From: Cinclus cinclus | Taxonomy: Eukaryota > Chordata > Aves > Passeriformes > Cinclidae | Assembly: GCF_963662255.1 (NCBI RefSeq) | Contig: NC_085052.1 | Span: forward strand, 37,954,654-38,018,653 | Reading direction: 5' to 3' | DNA length: 64,000 nucleotides | Part shown: piece by piece, positions 40,001 through 51,414 of the stretch | Layout: each line of letters opens with the position of its first letter | Position numbering within the stretch: the first letter of the stretch is position 1 | Notes under the pieces: model-generated | What the model was told of the DNA's origin: nothing | Database searches by the model: none | What the model saw: only the letters and a program-made list of their open reading frames with translations | Made by a program: the position numbers and the translations under genes

Positions 40001-40384
40001 GTCACAATGCATTCCAAGCCCTTTTAGGCCACTTGATGTCACAATGAATAATTTCATTCTTGGCCTCCACGGTGGCATAATAGATCCTTGCTTCTATTGG
40101 TCCCCGTGCTGTAACAATCCATCCCTGGCCCTTTTTATACCCCCTGGTGCCACAAGGGATCATTAGATTGTTAGCCTGCATTGGGTCACAATGGTTCCTT
40201 GCTTCTCTTAACCTCTGTGGTGTCACAATGCATCCCATGCCCTTTTAGGCCACTTGATGTCACAATGAATCATTTGATTCTTGGCCTCCATGGTGTCATA
40301 ATAGATCCTTGCTTCTATTGGTCCCCGTGCTGTAACAATCCATCCCTGGCCCTTTTTATAACCCCTGGTGCCACAAGGGATCAT
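37078..40384 (+). repeat. 15-monomer (3,307-bp) higher-order unit, copy 1
   Basis: Tandem with 40,385-43,690. Class order is identical except for one monomer (about 37,860-38,050), where this copy has a 221-bp-class monomer with GGTTTCTTGCTTC while copy 2 has the GTTCAGCCATGGAAC monomer. Elsewhere only scattered substitutions were noticed, for example TAGTACCTTTGG near 39,034. Confidence 0.87.
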
Positions 40385-43300
40385 TAGATTGTTAGCCTGC
40401 ATTGGGTCACAATGGTTCCTTGCTTCTCTTAACCCCTGTGGTGTCATAATGCATCCCATGCCCTTTTAGGCCACTTGATGTCACAATGAATCATTTGATT
40501 CTTGGCCTCCATGGTGGCGAAATTGTAACAGGTTTTAATTGTGCCCCATGCTTTCACAATACATCCCTGACCCTTTTAGGCCCATTGGTGTCACAAGGGA
40601 TCATTGGATTGTTAGCCTGCATTGGGTCACAATGGATCCTTGCTTCTCTTAACCCCTGTGGTGTCACAATGCATCCCATTCCCTTTTAGGCCTCTTGATG
40701 TCACAATGAATCATTTGATTCTTGGCCTCCATGGTTTCATAATGGTTCCTTGTTTCTATTGGGCCCCATGCTGTCACAATTCATCCCTGGCCCTTTTACG
40801 CCCCCTGGTGTCAAATGGGATCCTGGGATTATTAGCCTCCATTGGGTCACAGGGGATCCTTGCTTCTCTTAACCCCTGTGCTGTCACAATGCATCCCATG
40901 CCCTTTTAGGCCACTTGATGTCACAATGAATCATTTGATTCTTGGCCTCCACGGTGGCATAATAGATCCTTGCTTCTATTGGTCCCCGTGATGTAACAAT
41001 CCATCCCTGGCCCTTTTTATACCCCCTGGTGCCACAAGGGATCATTAGATTTTTAGCCTGCATTGGGTCACAATGGTTCCTTGCTTCTCTTAACCTCTGT
41101 GCTGTCACAATGCATTCCAAGCCCTTTTAGGCCACTTGGTCTTACAATGAACCATTTGATTCTTGGCCTTCATGGTGTCATAATGGTTCCTTGCTTCTAT
41201 AGGTCCCCATGCTGTCAGAGTTCAGCCATGGAACTTTTTCGCCCCCTGGTATCAAAAGGGATTCTTAGATTATTAGCCTGCATTGGGTCACAATGGTTCC
41301 TTGCTTCTCTTAACCCCTGTGGTGTCACAATGCATCCCATGCCCTTTTAGGCCACTTGATGTCACAATGAACCATTTGATTCTTGGCCTCCATGGTGGCA
41401 TAATTGTACCAGGTTTTAATTGGGCCCCATGCTTTCACAATACATCCCTGCCCCTTTTAGGCCCATTCGTGCCAAAAGGGATTCTTACCTTGTTAGCCTG
41501 CATTGGGTCACAATGGATCCTTGCTTCTCTTAACCCCTGTGCTGTCACAATGCATCCCATGCCCTTTTAGGCCACTTGATGTCACAATGAATTATTTGAT
41601 TCTTGGCCTCCATGGTGGCATAATAGATCCTTGATTCTATTGGTCCCCGTGCTGTAACAATTCATCCCTGGCCCTTTTAGGCCCATTGGTGTCACAAGGG
41701 ATCATTAGATTGTTAGCCTGCATTGGGTCACAATGGTTCCTTGCTTCTCTTAACCTCTGTGGTGTCACAATGCATCCCATGCCCTTTTAGGCCACTTGAT
41801 GTCACAATGAATCATTTGATTCTTGGCCTCCATGGTGTCATAATAGATCCTTGCTTCTATTGGTCCCCGTGCTGTAACAATCCATCCCTGGCCCTTTTTA
41901 TAACCCCTGGTGCCACAAGGGATCATTAGATTGTTAGCCTGCATTGGGTCACAATGGTTCCTTGCTTCTCTTAACCTCTGTGGTGTCACAATGCATTCCA
42001 AGCCCTTTTAGGCCACTTGGTCTTACAATGAACCATTTGATTCTTGGCCTTCATGGTGTCATAATGGTTTCTTGCTTCTATTGGTCCCCGTGCTGTAACA
42101 ATCCATCCCTGGCCCTTTATATAACCCCTGGTGCCACAAGGGATCATTAGATTGTTAGCCTGCATTGGGTCACAATGGTTCCTTGCTTCTCTTAAGCCCT
42201 GTGGTGTCATAATGCATCCCATGCCCTTTTAGGCCACTTGATGTCACAATGAATCATTTGATTCTTGGCCTCCATGGTGGCTAAATTGTACCAGGTTTTA
42301 ATTGGGCCCCATGCTTTCACAATACATCCCTGCCCCTTTTAGGACCATTGGTGTCAAAAGGGATTCTTAGATTGTTAGCCTGCATTGGGTCACAATGGAT
42401 CCTTGCTTCTCTTAACCCCTGTGCTGTCACAATGCATCCCATGCCCTTTTAGGCCACTTGATGTCACAATGAATTATTTGATTCTTGGCCTCCATGGTGG
42501 CATAATAGATCCTTGTTTCTATTGGTCCCCGTTCTGTAACAAATCATCCCTGGCCCTTTTAGGCCCATTGGTGTCACAAGGGATCATTAGATTGTTAGCC
42601 TGCATTGGGTCACAATGGTTCCTTGCTTCTCTTAACCTCTGTGGTGTCACAATGCATCCCATGCCCTTTTAGGCCACTTGGTCTTACAATGAACCATTTG
42701 ATTCTTGGCCTTCATGGTGTCATAATGGTTCCTTGCCTCTATAGGTCCCAATGCTCTCAGAGTTCATCCGTCGTCCTTTTGCGCCCCCTGGTGTCAAAAG
42801 GGATTCTTAGATTGTTAGCCTGCATTGGGTCACAATGGTTCCTTGCTTCTCTTAACCCCTGTGGTGTCACAATGCATCCCATGCCCTTTTAGGCCACTTG
42901 ATGTCACAATGAATCATTTGATTCTTGGCCTCCATGGTGTCATAATGGTTCTTTGTTTCTATTGGGCCCCATGATGTCACAATTCATCCGTGGCCCTTTT
43001 ACGCCCCCTGGTGTCAAATGGGACCCTGGGATTATTAACCTCCATTGGGTCACAATGGAACCTTGCTTCTCTTAACCCCTGAGGTGTCACAATGCATCCC
43101 ATGCCCTTTTAGGCCACTTGATGTCACAATGAAACATTTGATTCTTGGCCTCCACGGTGGCATAACAGATCCTTGATTCTATTGGTCGCCGTGCTGTAAC
43201 AATCCATCCCTGGCCCTTTTTATACCCCCTGGTGCCTTAAGGGTTCATTAGATTGTTAGCCTCCATTGGGTCACAATGGTTCCTTGCTTCTCTTGACCTC

Positions 43301-43690
43301 TGTGTTGTCACAATGCATTCCAAGCCCTTTTAGGCCACTTGATGTCACAATGAATAATTTCATTCTTGGCCTCCACGGTGGCATAATAGATCCTTGCTTC
43401 TATTGGTCCCCGTGCTGTAACAATCCATCCCTGGCCCTTTTTATACCCCCTGGTGCCACAAGGGATCATTAGATTGTTAGCCTGCATTGGGTCACAATGG
43501 TTCCTTGCTTCTCTTAACCTCTGTGGTGTCACAATGCATCCCATGCCCTTTTAGGCCACTTGATGTCACAATGAATCATTTGATTCTTGGCCTCCATGGT
43601 GTCATAATAGATCCTTGCTTCTATTGGTCCCCGTGCTGTAACAATCCATCCCTGGCCCTTTTTATAACCCCTGGTGCCACAAGGGATCAT
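40385..43690 (+). repeat. 15-monomer (3,306-bp) higher-order unit, copy 2
   Basis: Second tandem copy. It keeps the GTTCAGCCATGGAAC monomer (41,220-41,235) that is also present in the remote copy at 27,562, so this is likely the ancestral arrangement. Private changes include CCCTTTATATAACCCC near 42,116 and AAATCATCCC near 42,540. Confidence 0.87.
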
Positions 43691-43970
43691 TAGATTGTTA
43701 GCCTGCATTGGGTCACAATGGTTCCTTGCTTCTCTTAACCCCTGTGGTGTCATAATGCATCCCATGCCCTTTTAGGCCACTTGATGTCACAATGAATCAT
43801 TTGATTCTTGGCCTCCATGGTGGCGAAATTGTAACAGGTTTTAATTGGGCCCCATGCTTTCACAATACATCCCTGACCCTTTTAGGCCCATTGGTGTCAC
43901 AAGGGATCATTAGATTGTTAGCCTGCATTGGGTCACAACGGATCCTTGCTTCTCTTAACCCCTGTGCTGT
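43691..43970 (+). repeat. Truncated start of a third 15-monomer unit
   Basis: The first 280 bp or so again follow the unit (CATCCCTGACCC at 43,868-43,879). It then departs, with GGGTCACAACGGATCC and a GAATTATTTG monomer where copies 1 and 2 have CATTCCCTTTTAGGCCTC or its CATTTCC variant. Confidence 0.7.
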
Positions 43971-46100
43971 CACAATGCATCCCATGCCCTTTTAGGCCAC
44001 TTGATGTCACAATGAATTATTTGATTCTTGGCCTCCATGGTGGCATAATAGATCCTTGATTCTATCGGTCCCCGTGCTGTAACAATTCATCCCTTGCCCT
44101 TTTACGCCCCCTGGTGTCAAATGGGATCCTGGGATTATTAGCCTCCATTGGGTCACAGGGGATCCTTGCTTCTCTTAACCCTTGTGGTGTCACAATGCAT
44201 CCCATGCCCTTTTAGGCCACTTGATGTCACAATGAATCATTTGATTCTGGCCTCCATGGTGGCGAAATTGTACCAGGTTTTAATTGGGCCCCATGCTTTC
44301 ACAATACATCACTGCCCCTTTTAGGCCCATTGGTGTCAAAAGGTATCATTAGATTGTTAGCCTCCATTGGGTCACAATGGTTCCTTGCTTCTCTTGACCT
44401 CTGTGGTGTCACAATGCATTCCAAGCCCTTTTAGGCCACTTGGTCTTACAATGAACCATTTGATTCTTGGCCTTCATGGTGTCATAATGGTTCCTTGCTT
44501 CTATAGGTCCCCATGCTGTCAGAGTTCATCCGTGGTCCTTTTGCGCCCCCTGGTGTCAAAAGGGATTCTTAGATTATTAGCCTGCATTGGGTCACAATGG
44601 TTCCTTGCTTCTCTTAACCTCTGTGGTGTCACAATGCATCCCATGCCCTTTTAGGCCACTTGATGTCACAATGAACCATTTAATTCTTGGCCTCCATGGT
44701 GGCATAATTGTAACAGGTTTTAATTGGGCCCCATGCTTTCACAATACATCCCTGCCCCTTTTAGGCCCATTGGTGTCAAAAGGTATCATTAGATTGTTAG
44801 CCTCCATTGGGTCACAATGGATCCTTGCTTCTCTTAACCCCTGTGCTGTCACAATGCATCCCATGCGCTTTTAGGCCACTTGATGTCACAATGAATTATT
44901 TGATTCTTGGCCTCCATGGTGGCATAATAGATCCTTGATTCTATTGGTCCCCGTGCTGTAACAATTCATCCCTGGCCCTTTTTGCCCATTGGTGTCACAA
45001 GGGATCATTAGATTGTTAGCCTGCTTTGGGTCACAATGGTTCCTTGCTTCTCTTAACCTCTGTGGTGTCACAATGCATTCCAAGCCCTTTTAGGCCACTT
45101 GGTCTTACAATGAACCATTTGATTCTTGGCCTTCATGTTGTCATAATGGTTTCTTGCTTCTATTGGTCCCCGTGCTGTAACAATCCATCCCTGGCCCTTT
45201 TTATAACCCCTGGTGCCACAAGGGATCATTAGATTGTTAGCCTGCATTGGGTCACAATGGTTCCTTGCTTCTCTTAAGCCCTGTGGTGTCATAATGCATC
45301 CCATGCCCTTTTAGGCCACTTGATGTCACAATGAATCATTTGATTCTTGGCCTCCATGGTGGCTAAATTGTAACAGGTTTTAATTGGGCCCCATGCTTTC
45401 ACAATACATCCCTGCCCCTTTTAGGCCCATTGGTGTCAAAAGGGATTCTTAGATTGTTAGCCTGCATTGGGTCACAATGGATCCTTGCTTCTCTTAACCC
45501 CTGTGCTGTCACAATGCATCCCATGCCCTTTTAGGCCACTTGATGTCACAATGAATTATTTGATTCTTGGCCTCCATGGTGTCATAATAGATCCTTGCTT
45601 CTATTGGTCCCTGTGCTGTAACAATCCATCCCTGGCCCTTTTTATACCCCATGGTGCCACAAGGGATCATTAGATTGTTAGCCTGCATTGGGTCACAATG
45701 GTTCCTTGCTTCTCTTAACCTCTGTGGTGTCACAATGCATCCCATGCCCTTTTAGGCCACTTGATGTCACAATGAATCATTTGATTCTTGGCCTCCACGG
45801 TGGCATAATGGTTCCTTGTTTCTATTGGGCCCCATGCTGTCACAATTCATCCCTGGCCCTTTTACGCCCCCTGGTGTCAAATGGGATCCTGGGATTATTA
45901 GCTTGCATTGGGTCACAGTGGATCTTTGCTTCTCTTAACCCCTGTGGTGTCACAATGCATCCCATGCCCTTTTAGGCCACTTGATGTCACAATGAATCAT
46001 TTGATTCTTGGCCTCCACGGTGGCATAATAGATCCTTGCTTCTATTGGTCCCCGTGCTGTCACAATCCATCCCTGGCCCTTTTTATACGCCCTGGTGCCA
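43971..46100 (+). repeat. Satellite with small indels between higher-order domains
   Basis: About 10 monomers. Two small indels stand out: GATTCTGGCC (one T short, near 44,244) and CCCTTTTTGCCCATTGG (several bases lost, near 44,978), neither common elsewhere. The stretch from about 45,000 to 45,550 follows 41,920-42,470 at 3,082 bp (14 monomers), so it may be a decayed 15-mer copy missing one monomer. No gene is seen. Confidence 0.65.
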
Positions 46101-47642
46101 CAAGGGATCATTAGATTGTTCGCCTGCATTGGGTCACAATGGTTCCTTGCTTCTCTTTACCTCTGTGCTGTCACAATGCATTCCAAGCCCTTTTAGGCCA
46201 CTTGGTCTTACAATGAACCATTTGATTCTTGGCCTTCATGGTGTCATAATGGTTCCTTGCTTCTATAGGTCCCCATGCTGTCAGAGTTCATCCGTGGTCC
46301 TTTTTCGCCCCCTGGTGTCAAAAGGGATTCTTAGATTGTTAGCCTGCATTGGGTCACAATGGTTCCTTGCTTCTCTTAACCCCTGTGGTGTCATAATGCA
46401 TCCCATGCCCTTTTAGGCCACTTGATGTCACAATGAATCATTTGATTATTGGCCTCCATGGTGGCGAAATTGTACCAGGTTTTAATTGGGCCCCATGCTT
46501 TCACAATACATCCCTGCCCCTTTTAGGCCCATTGGTGTCAAAAGGTATCATTAGATTGTTAGCCTCCATTGGGTCACAATGGATCCTTGCTTCTCTTAAC
46601 CCCTGTGCTGTCACAATGCATCCCATGCCCTTTTAGGCCACTTGATGTCACAATGAATTATTTGATTCTTGGCCTCCATGGTGGCATAATGGTTCCTTGT
46701 TTCTATTGGGCCCCATCCTGTCACAATTCATCCCTGCCCCTTTTAGGCCCATTGGTGTCACAAGGGATTCTTAGATTGTTAGCCTGCATTGGGTCACAGT
46801 GGATCCTTGCTTCTCTTAACCCCTGTGGTGTCACAATGCATCCCTTGCCCTTTTAGGCCACTTGATGTCACAATGAATCATTTGATTCTTGGCCTCCATG
46901 GTGGCATAATAGATCCTTGATTCTATTGGTCCCCGTGCTGTAACAATTCATCCCTGGCCCTTTTAGGCCCATTGGTGTCACAAGGGATTCTTAGATTGTT
47001 AGCCTGCATTGGGTCACAGTGGATCCTTGCTTCTCTTAACCCCTGAGTTGTCACAATGCATCCCTTGCCCTTTTAGGCCACTTGATGTCACAATGAATCA
47101 TTTGATTCTTGGCCTCCACGGTGGCATAATAGATCCTTGATTCTATTGGTCCCCGTGCTGTAACAATCCATCCCTGGCCCTTTTTATAACCCCTGGTGCC
47201 ACAAGGGATCATTAGATTGTTAGCCTGCATTGGGGCACAATGGTTCCTTGCTTAACCTTAACCTCTGTGCTGTCACAATGCATTCCAAGCTTTTTTAGGC
47301 CACTTGATGTCACAATAAACCATTTGATTCTTGGCCTTCATGTTGTCATAATGGTTCCTTCATTCTATAGGTCCCAATGCTGTCAGACTTCATCCGTGGT
47401 CCTTTTGCTCCCCCAGGTGTCAAAAGGGATTCTTAGATTGATAGCCTGCATTGGGTCACAATGGTTCCTTGCTTCTCTTAACCCCTGTGGTGTCATAATG
47501 CATCCCATGCCCTTTTAGGCCACTTGATGTCACAATGAATCATTTGAGTCTTGGCCTCCATGGTGGCGAAATTGTAACAGGTTTTAATTGGGCCCCATGC
47601 TTTCACAATACATCCCTGGCCCTTTTAGGCCCATTGGTGTCA
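46101..47642 (+). repeat. 7-monomer (1,542-bp) higher-order unit, copy 1
   Basis: Adjacent to a near-identical copy at 47,643-49,184. Only about three differences were noticed: TTCGCCTGC/TTAGCCTGC (46,121), CCTTTTTCGCC/CCTTTTGCGCC (about 46,305) and CAATAAACC/CAATGAACC (47,313). Unusual marks carried by both copies are GATTATTGGCC, CCCCATCCTGTCAC, CCCTGAGTTGTCAC, the scrambled GCTTAACCTTAACCTC, CCAAGCTTTTTTAGG and TTTTGCTCCCCCAGG. Confidence 0.93.
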
Positions 47643-49184
47643 CAAGGGATCATTAGATTGTTAGCCTGCATTGGGTCACAATGGTTCCTTGCTTCTCTTT
47701 ACCTCTGTGCTGTCACAATGCATTCCAAGCCCTTTTAGGCCACTTGGTCTTACAATGAACCATTTGATTCTTGGCCTTCATGGTGTCATAATGGTTCCTT
47801 GCTTCTATAGGTCCCCATGCTGTCAGAGTTCATCCGTGGTCCTTTTGCGCCCCCTGGTGTCAAAAGGGATTCTTAGATTGTTAGCCTGCATTGGGTCACA
47901 ATGGTTCCTTGCTTCTCTTAACCCCTGTGGTGTCATAATGCATCCCATGCCCTTTTAGGCCACTTGATGTCACAATGAATCATTTGATTATTGGCCTCCA
48001 TGGTGGCGAAATTGTACCAGGTTTTAATTGGGCCCCATGCTTTCACAATACATCCCTGCCCCTTTTAGGCCCATTGGTGTCAAAAGGTATCATTAGATTG
48101 TTAGCCTCCATTGGGTCACAATGGATCCTTGCTTCTCTTAACCCCTGTGCTGTCACAATGCATCCCATGCCCTTTTAGGCCACTTGATGTCACAATGAAT
48201 TATTTGATTCTTGGCCTCCATGGTGGCATAATGGTTCCTTGTTTCTATTGGGCCCCATCCTGTCACAATTCATCCCTGCCCCTTTTAGGCCCATTGGTGT
48301 CACAAGGGATTCTTAGATTGTTAGCCTGCATTGGGTCACAGTGGATCCTTGCTTCTCTTAACCCCTGTGGTGTCACAATGCATCCCTTGCCCTTTTAGGC
48401 CACTTGATGTCACAATGAATCATTTGATTCTTGGCCTCCATGGTGGCATAATAGATCCTTGATTCTATTGGTCCCCGTGCTGTAACAATTCATCCCTGGC
48501 CCTTTTAGGCCCATTGGTGTCACAAGGGATTCTTAGATTGTTAGCCTGCATTGGGTCACAGTGGATCCTTGCTTCTCTTAACCCCTGAGTTGTCACAATG
48601 CATCCCTTGCCCTTTTAGGCCACTTGATGTCACAATGAATCATTTGATTCTTGGCCTCCACGGTGGCATAATAGATCCTTGATTCTATTGGTCCCCGTGC
48701 TGTAACAATCCATCCCTGGCCCTTTTTATAACCCCTGGTGCCACAAGGGATCATTAGATTGTTAGCCTGCATTGGGGCACAATGGTTCCTTGCTTAACCT
48801 TAACCTCTGTGCTGTCACAATGCATTCCAAGCTTTTTTAGGCCACTTGATGTCACAATGAACCATTTGATTCTTGGCCTTCATGTTGTCATAATGGTTCC
48901 TTCATTCTATAGGTCCCAATGCTGTCAGACTTCATCCGTGGTCCTTTTGCTCCCCCAGGTGTCAAAAGGGATTCTTAGATTGATAGCCTGCATTGGGTCA
49001 CAATGGTTCCTTGCTTCTCTTAACCCCTGTGGTGTCATAATGCATCCCATGCCCTTTTAGGCCACTTGATGTCACAATGAATCATTTGAGTCTTGGCCTC
49101 CATGGTGGCGAAATTGTAACAGGTTTTAATTGGGCCCCATGCTTTCACAATACATCCCTGGCCCTTTTAGGCCCATTGGTGTCA
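47643..49184 (+). repeat. 7-monomer (1,542-bp) higher-order unit, copy 2
   Basis: Second tandem copy. Similarity to the start of the unit runs on to about 49,226, where GGATCC replaces GGTTCC. It carries the whole set of private variants of copy 1, so the duplication happened after those mutations and recently relative to the rest of the array. Confidence 0.93.
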
Positions 49185-49742
49185 CAAGGGATCATTAGAT
49201 TGTTAGCCTGCATTGGGTCACAATGGATCCTTGCTTCTCTTAACCCCTGTGCTGTCACAATGCATCCCATGCCCTTTTAGGCCACTTGATGTCACAATGA
49301 ATCATTTGATTCTTGGCCTCCATGGTGGCATAATTGTACCAGGTTTTAATTGGGCCCCATGCTTTCACAATACATCCCTGCCCCTTTTAGGCCCATTCGT
49401 TCCAAAAGGGATCATTAGATTGTTAGCCTCCATTGGGTCACAATGGATCCTTGCTTCTCTTAACCCCTGTGCTGTCACAATGCATCCCATGCCCTTTTAG
49501 GCCACTTGATGTCGCAATGAATTGTTTGATTCTTGGCCTCCAAGGTGGCATAATAGATCCTTGATTCTATTGGTCCCCCTGCTGTAACAATTCATCCCTG
49601 GCCCTTTTAGGCCCATTGGTGTCACAAGGGATCATTAGATTGTTAGCCTCCATTGGGTCACAATGGTTCCTTGCTTCTCTTAACCTCTGTGGTGTCACAA
49701 TGCATCCCATGCCCTTTTAGGCCACTTGATGTCACAATGAAT
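49185..49742 (+). repeat. Satellite spacer between 7-mer and 45-mer domains
   Basis: About 2.5 monomers, including a TTCGTTCC variant near 49,396 and GTCGCAATGAATTG near 49,512. Ordinary array sequence; no gene or other element. Confidence 0.75.
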
Positions 49743-51414
49743 CATTTGATTCTTGGCCTCCATGGTGTCATAATGGTTCCTTGTTTCTATTGGGCCCCAT
49801 GCTGTCACAATTCATCCCTGGCACTTTTACGCCCCCTGGTGTCAAATGGTATCCTGGGATTATTAACCTCCATTGGGTCACAATGGTTCCTTGCTTCTCT
49901 TAACCCCTGTGGTGTCACAATGCATCCCATGCCCTTTTAGGCCACTTGGTCTTACAATGAACCATTTGATTCTTGGCCTTCACGGTGTCATAATGGTTCC
50001 TTGCTTCTATAGGTCCCCATGCTGTCAGAGTTCAGCCATGGAACTTTTTCGACCCCTGGTTTCAAAAGGGATCATTAGATTGTTAGCCTGCATTGGGTCA
50101 CAATGGTTCCTTGCTTCTCTTATCCCCTGTGGTGTCACAATGCATCCCATGCCCTTTTAGGCCACTTGATGTCACAATGAAACATTGGATTCTTGGCCTC
50201 CATGGTGTCATAATGGTTCTTTGTTTCTATTGGGCCCCATGCTTTCACAATTCATCCCTGCCCCTTTTACGCCCCCTGGTGTCAAATGGGATCCCGGGAT
50301 TATTAGCCTCCATTGAGTCACAATGGATCCTTGCTTCTCTTAACCCCTGTGGTGTCACAATGCATCCCATGCCCTTTTAGGCCACTTGATGTCACAATGA
50401 ATCATTTGATTCTTGGCCTCCACGGTGGCATAATAGATCCTTGCTTCTATTGGTCCCCGTGCTGTAACAATCCATCCCTGGCCCTTTTTATACGCCCTGG
50501 TGCCACAAGGGAGCATTAGATTGTTAGCCTGCATTGGGTCACAATGTTTCCTTGCTTCTCTTAACCTCTGTGGTGTCACAATGCATTCCAAGACCTTTTA
50601 GGCCACTTGGTCTTACAATGAACCATTTGATTCTTGGCCTTCATGGTGTCATAATGGTTCCTTGCATCTATAGGACCCAATGCAGTCAGAGTTCATCCGT
50701 GGTCCTTTTCCCCCCCTCTGGTGTCAAAAGGGATTCTTAGATTGTTAGCCTGCATTGGGTCACAATGGTTCCTTGCGTCTCTTTACCCCTGTGGTGTCAC
50801 AATGCATCCCATGCCCTTTTAGGCCATTTGGTGTTACAATGAATCATTTGATTCTTGGCCTCTATGGTGTCATAATATTTCCATGTTTTTATTGTGCCCC
50901 ATGCTTTCACAATTCATCCCTGGCCCTATTACAACCCCTGGTGTCCCAGGGGACCATTAGATTGTTAGCCTCCATTAGGTAACAATGGATCCTTGCTTCT
51001 CTTAACCTCTGTGGTGTCACAATGCATTCCAAGACCTTTTAGACCACTTGGTCTTACAATGAACCATTTGATTCTTGGCCTCCATGGTGTCATAATGGTT
51101 CCTTGATTCTATAGGTCCCCATGCTGTCAGAGTTCATCCGTGGGCCTTTTGCGCCCCCTGGTGTCACAAGGGATCATTAGATTGTTAGCCTGCATTGGGT
51201 CACAATGGTTCCTTGCTTCTCTTAGCCCCTGTGGTGTCACAATGCATCCCATGCCCTTTTAGGCCACTTGATGTCACAATGAATCATTTCATTTTTGGCC
51301 TCCATGGTGGCATAATTGTACCAGGTTTTAATTGGGCCCCATGCTTTCACAATTCATCCCTGGCCCTTTTAGGCCCATTGGTGTCACAGGGGACCATTAG
51401 ATTGTTAGCCTCCA
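49743..51414 (+). repeat. Leading part of the 45-monomer (9,916-bp) unit, copy 1
   Basis: Reads the same as 59,659-61,330 wherever I compared them. Shared private marks include CTTTTTCGACCCCTGG, AAGGGAGCATTAG, CTTGCATCTATAGGACCC, a run of seven C after CCTTTT (near 50,709) and GTGTCCCAGGGGACC. The TATTTCCATG monomer class starts in this segment, near 50,877. Confidence 0.9.

Noticed and set aside
50700..50725. C-homopolymer run (also 60,617-60,642) as a regulatory or quadruplex element
   Set aside because: A single run of seven C cannot form a quadruplex. It is a shared point/indel variant and serves only as a marker of the 9,916-bp duplication.
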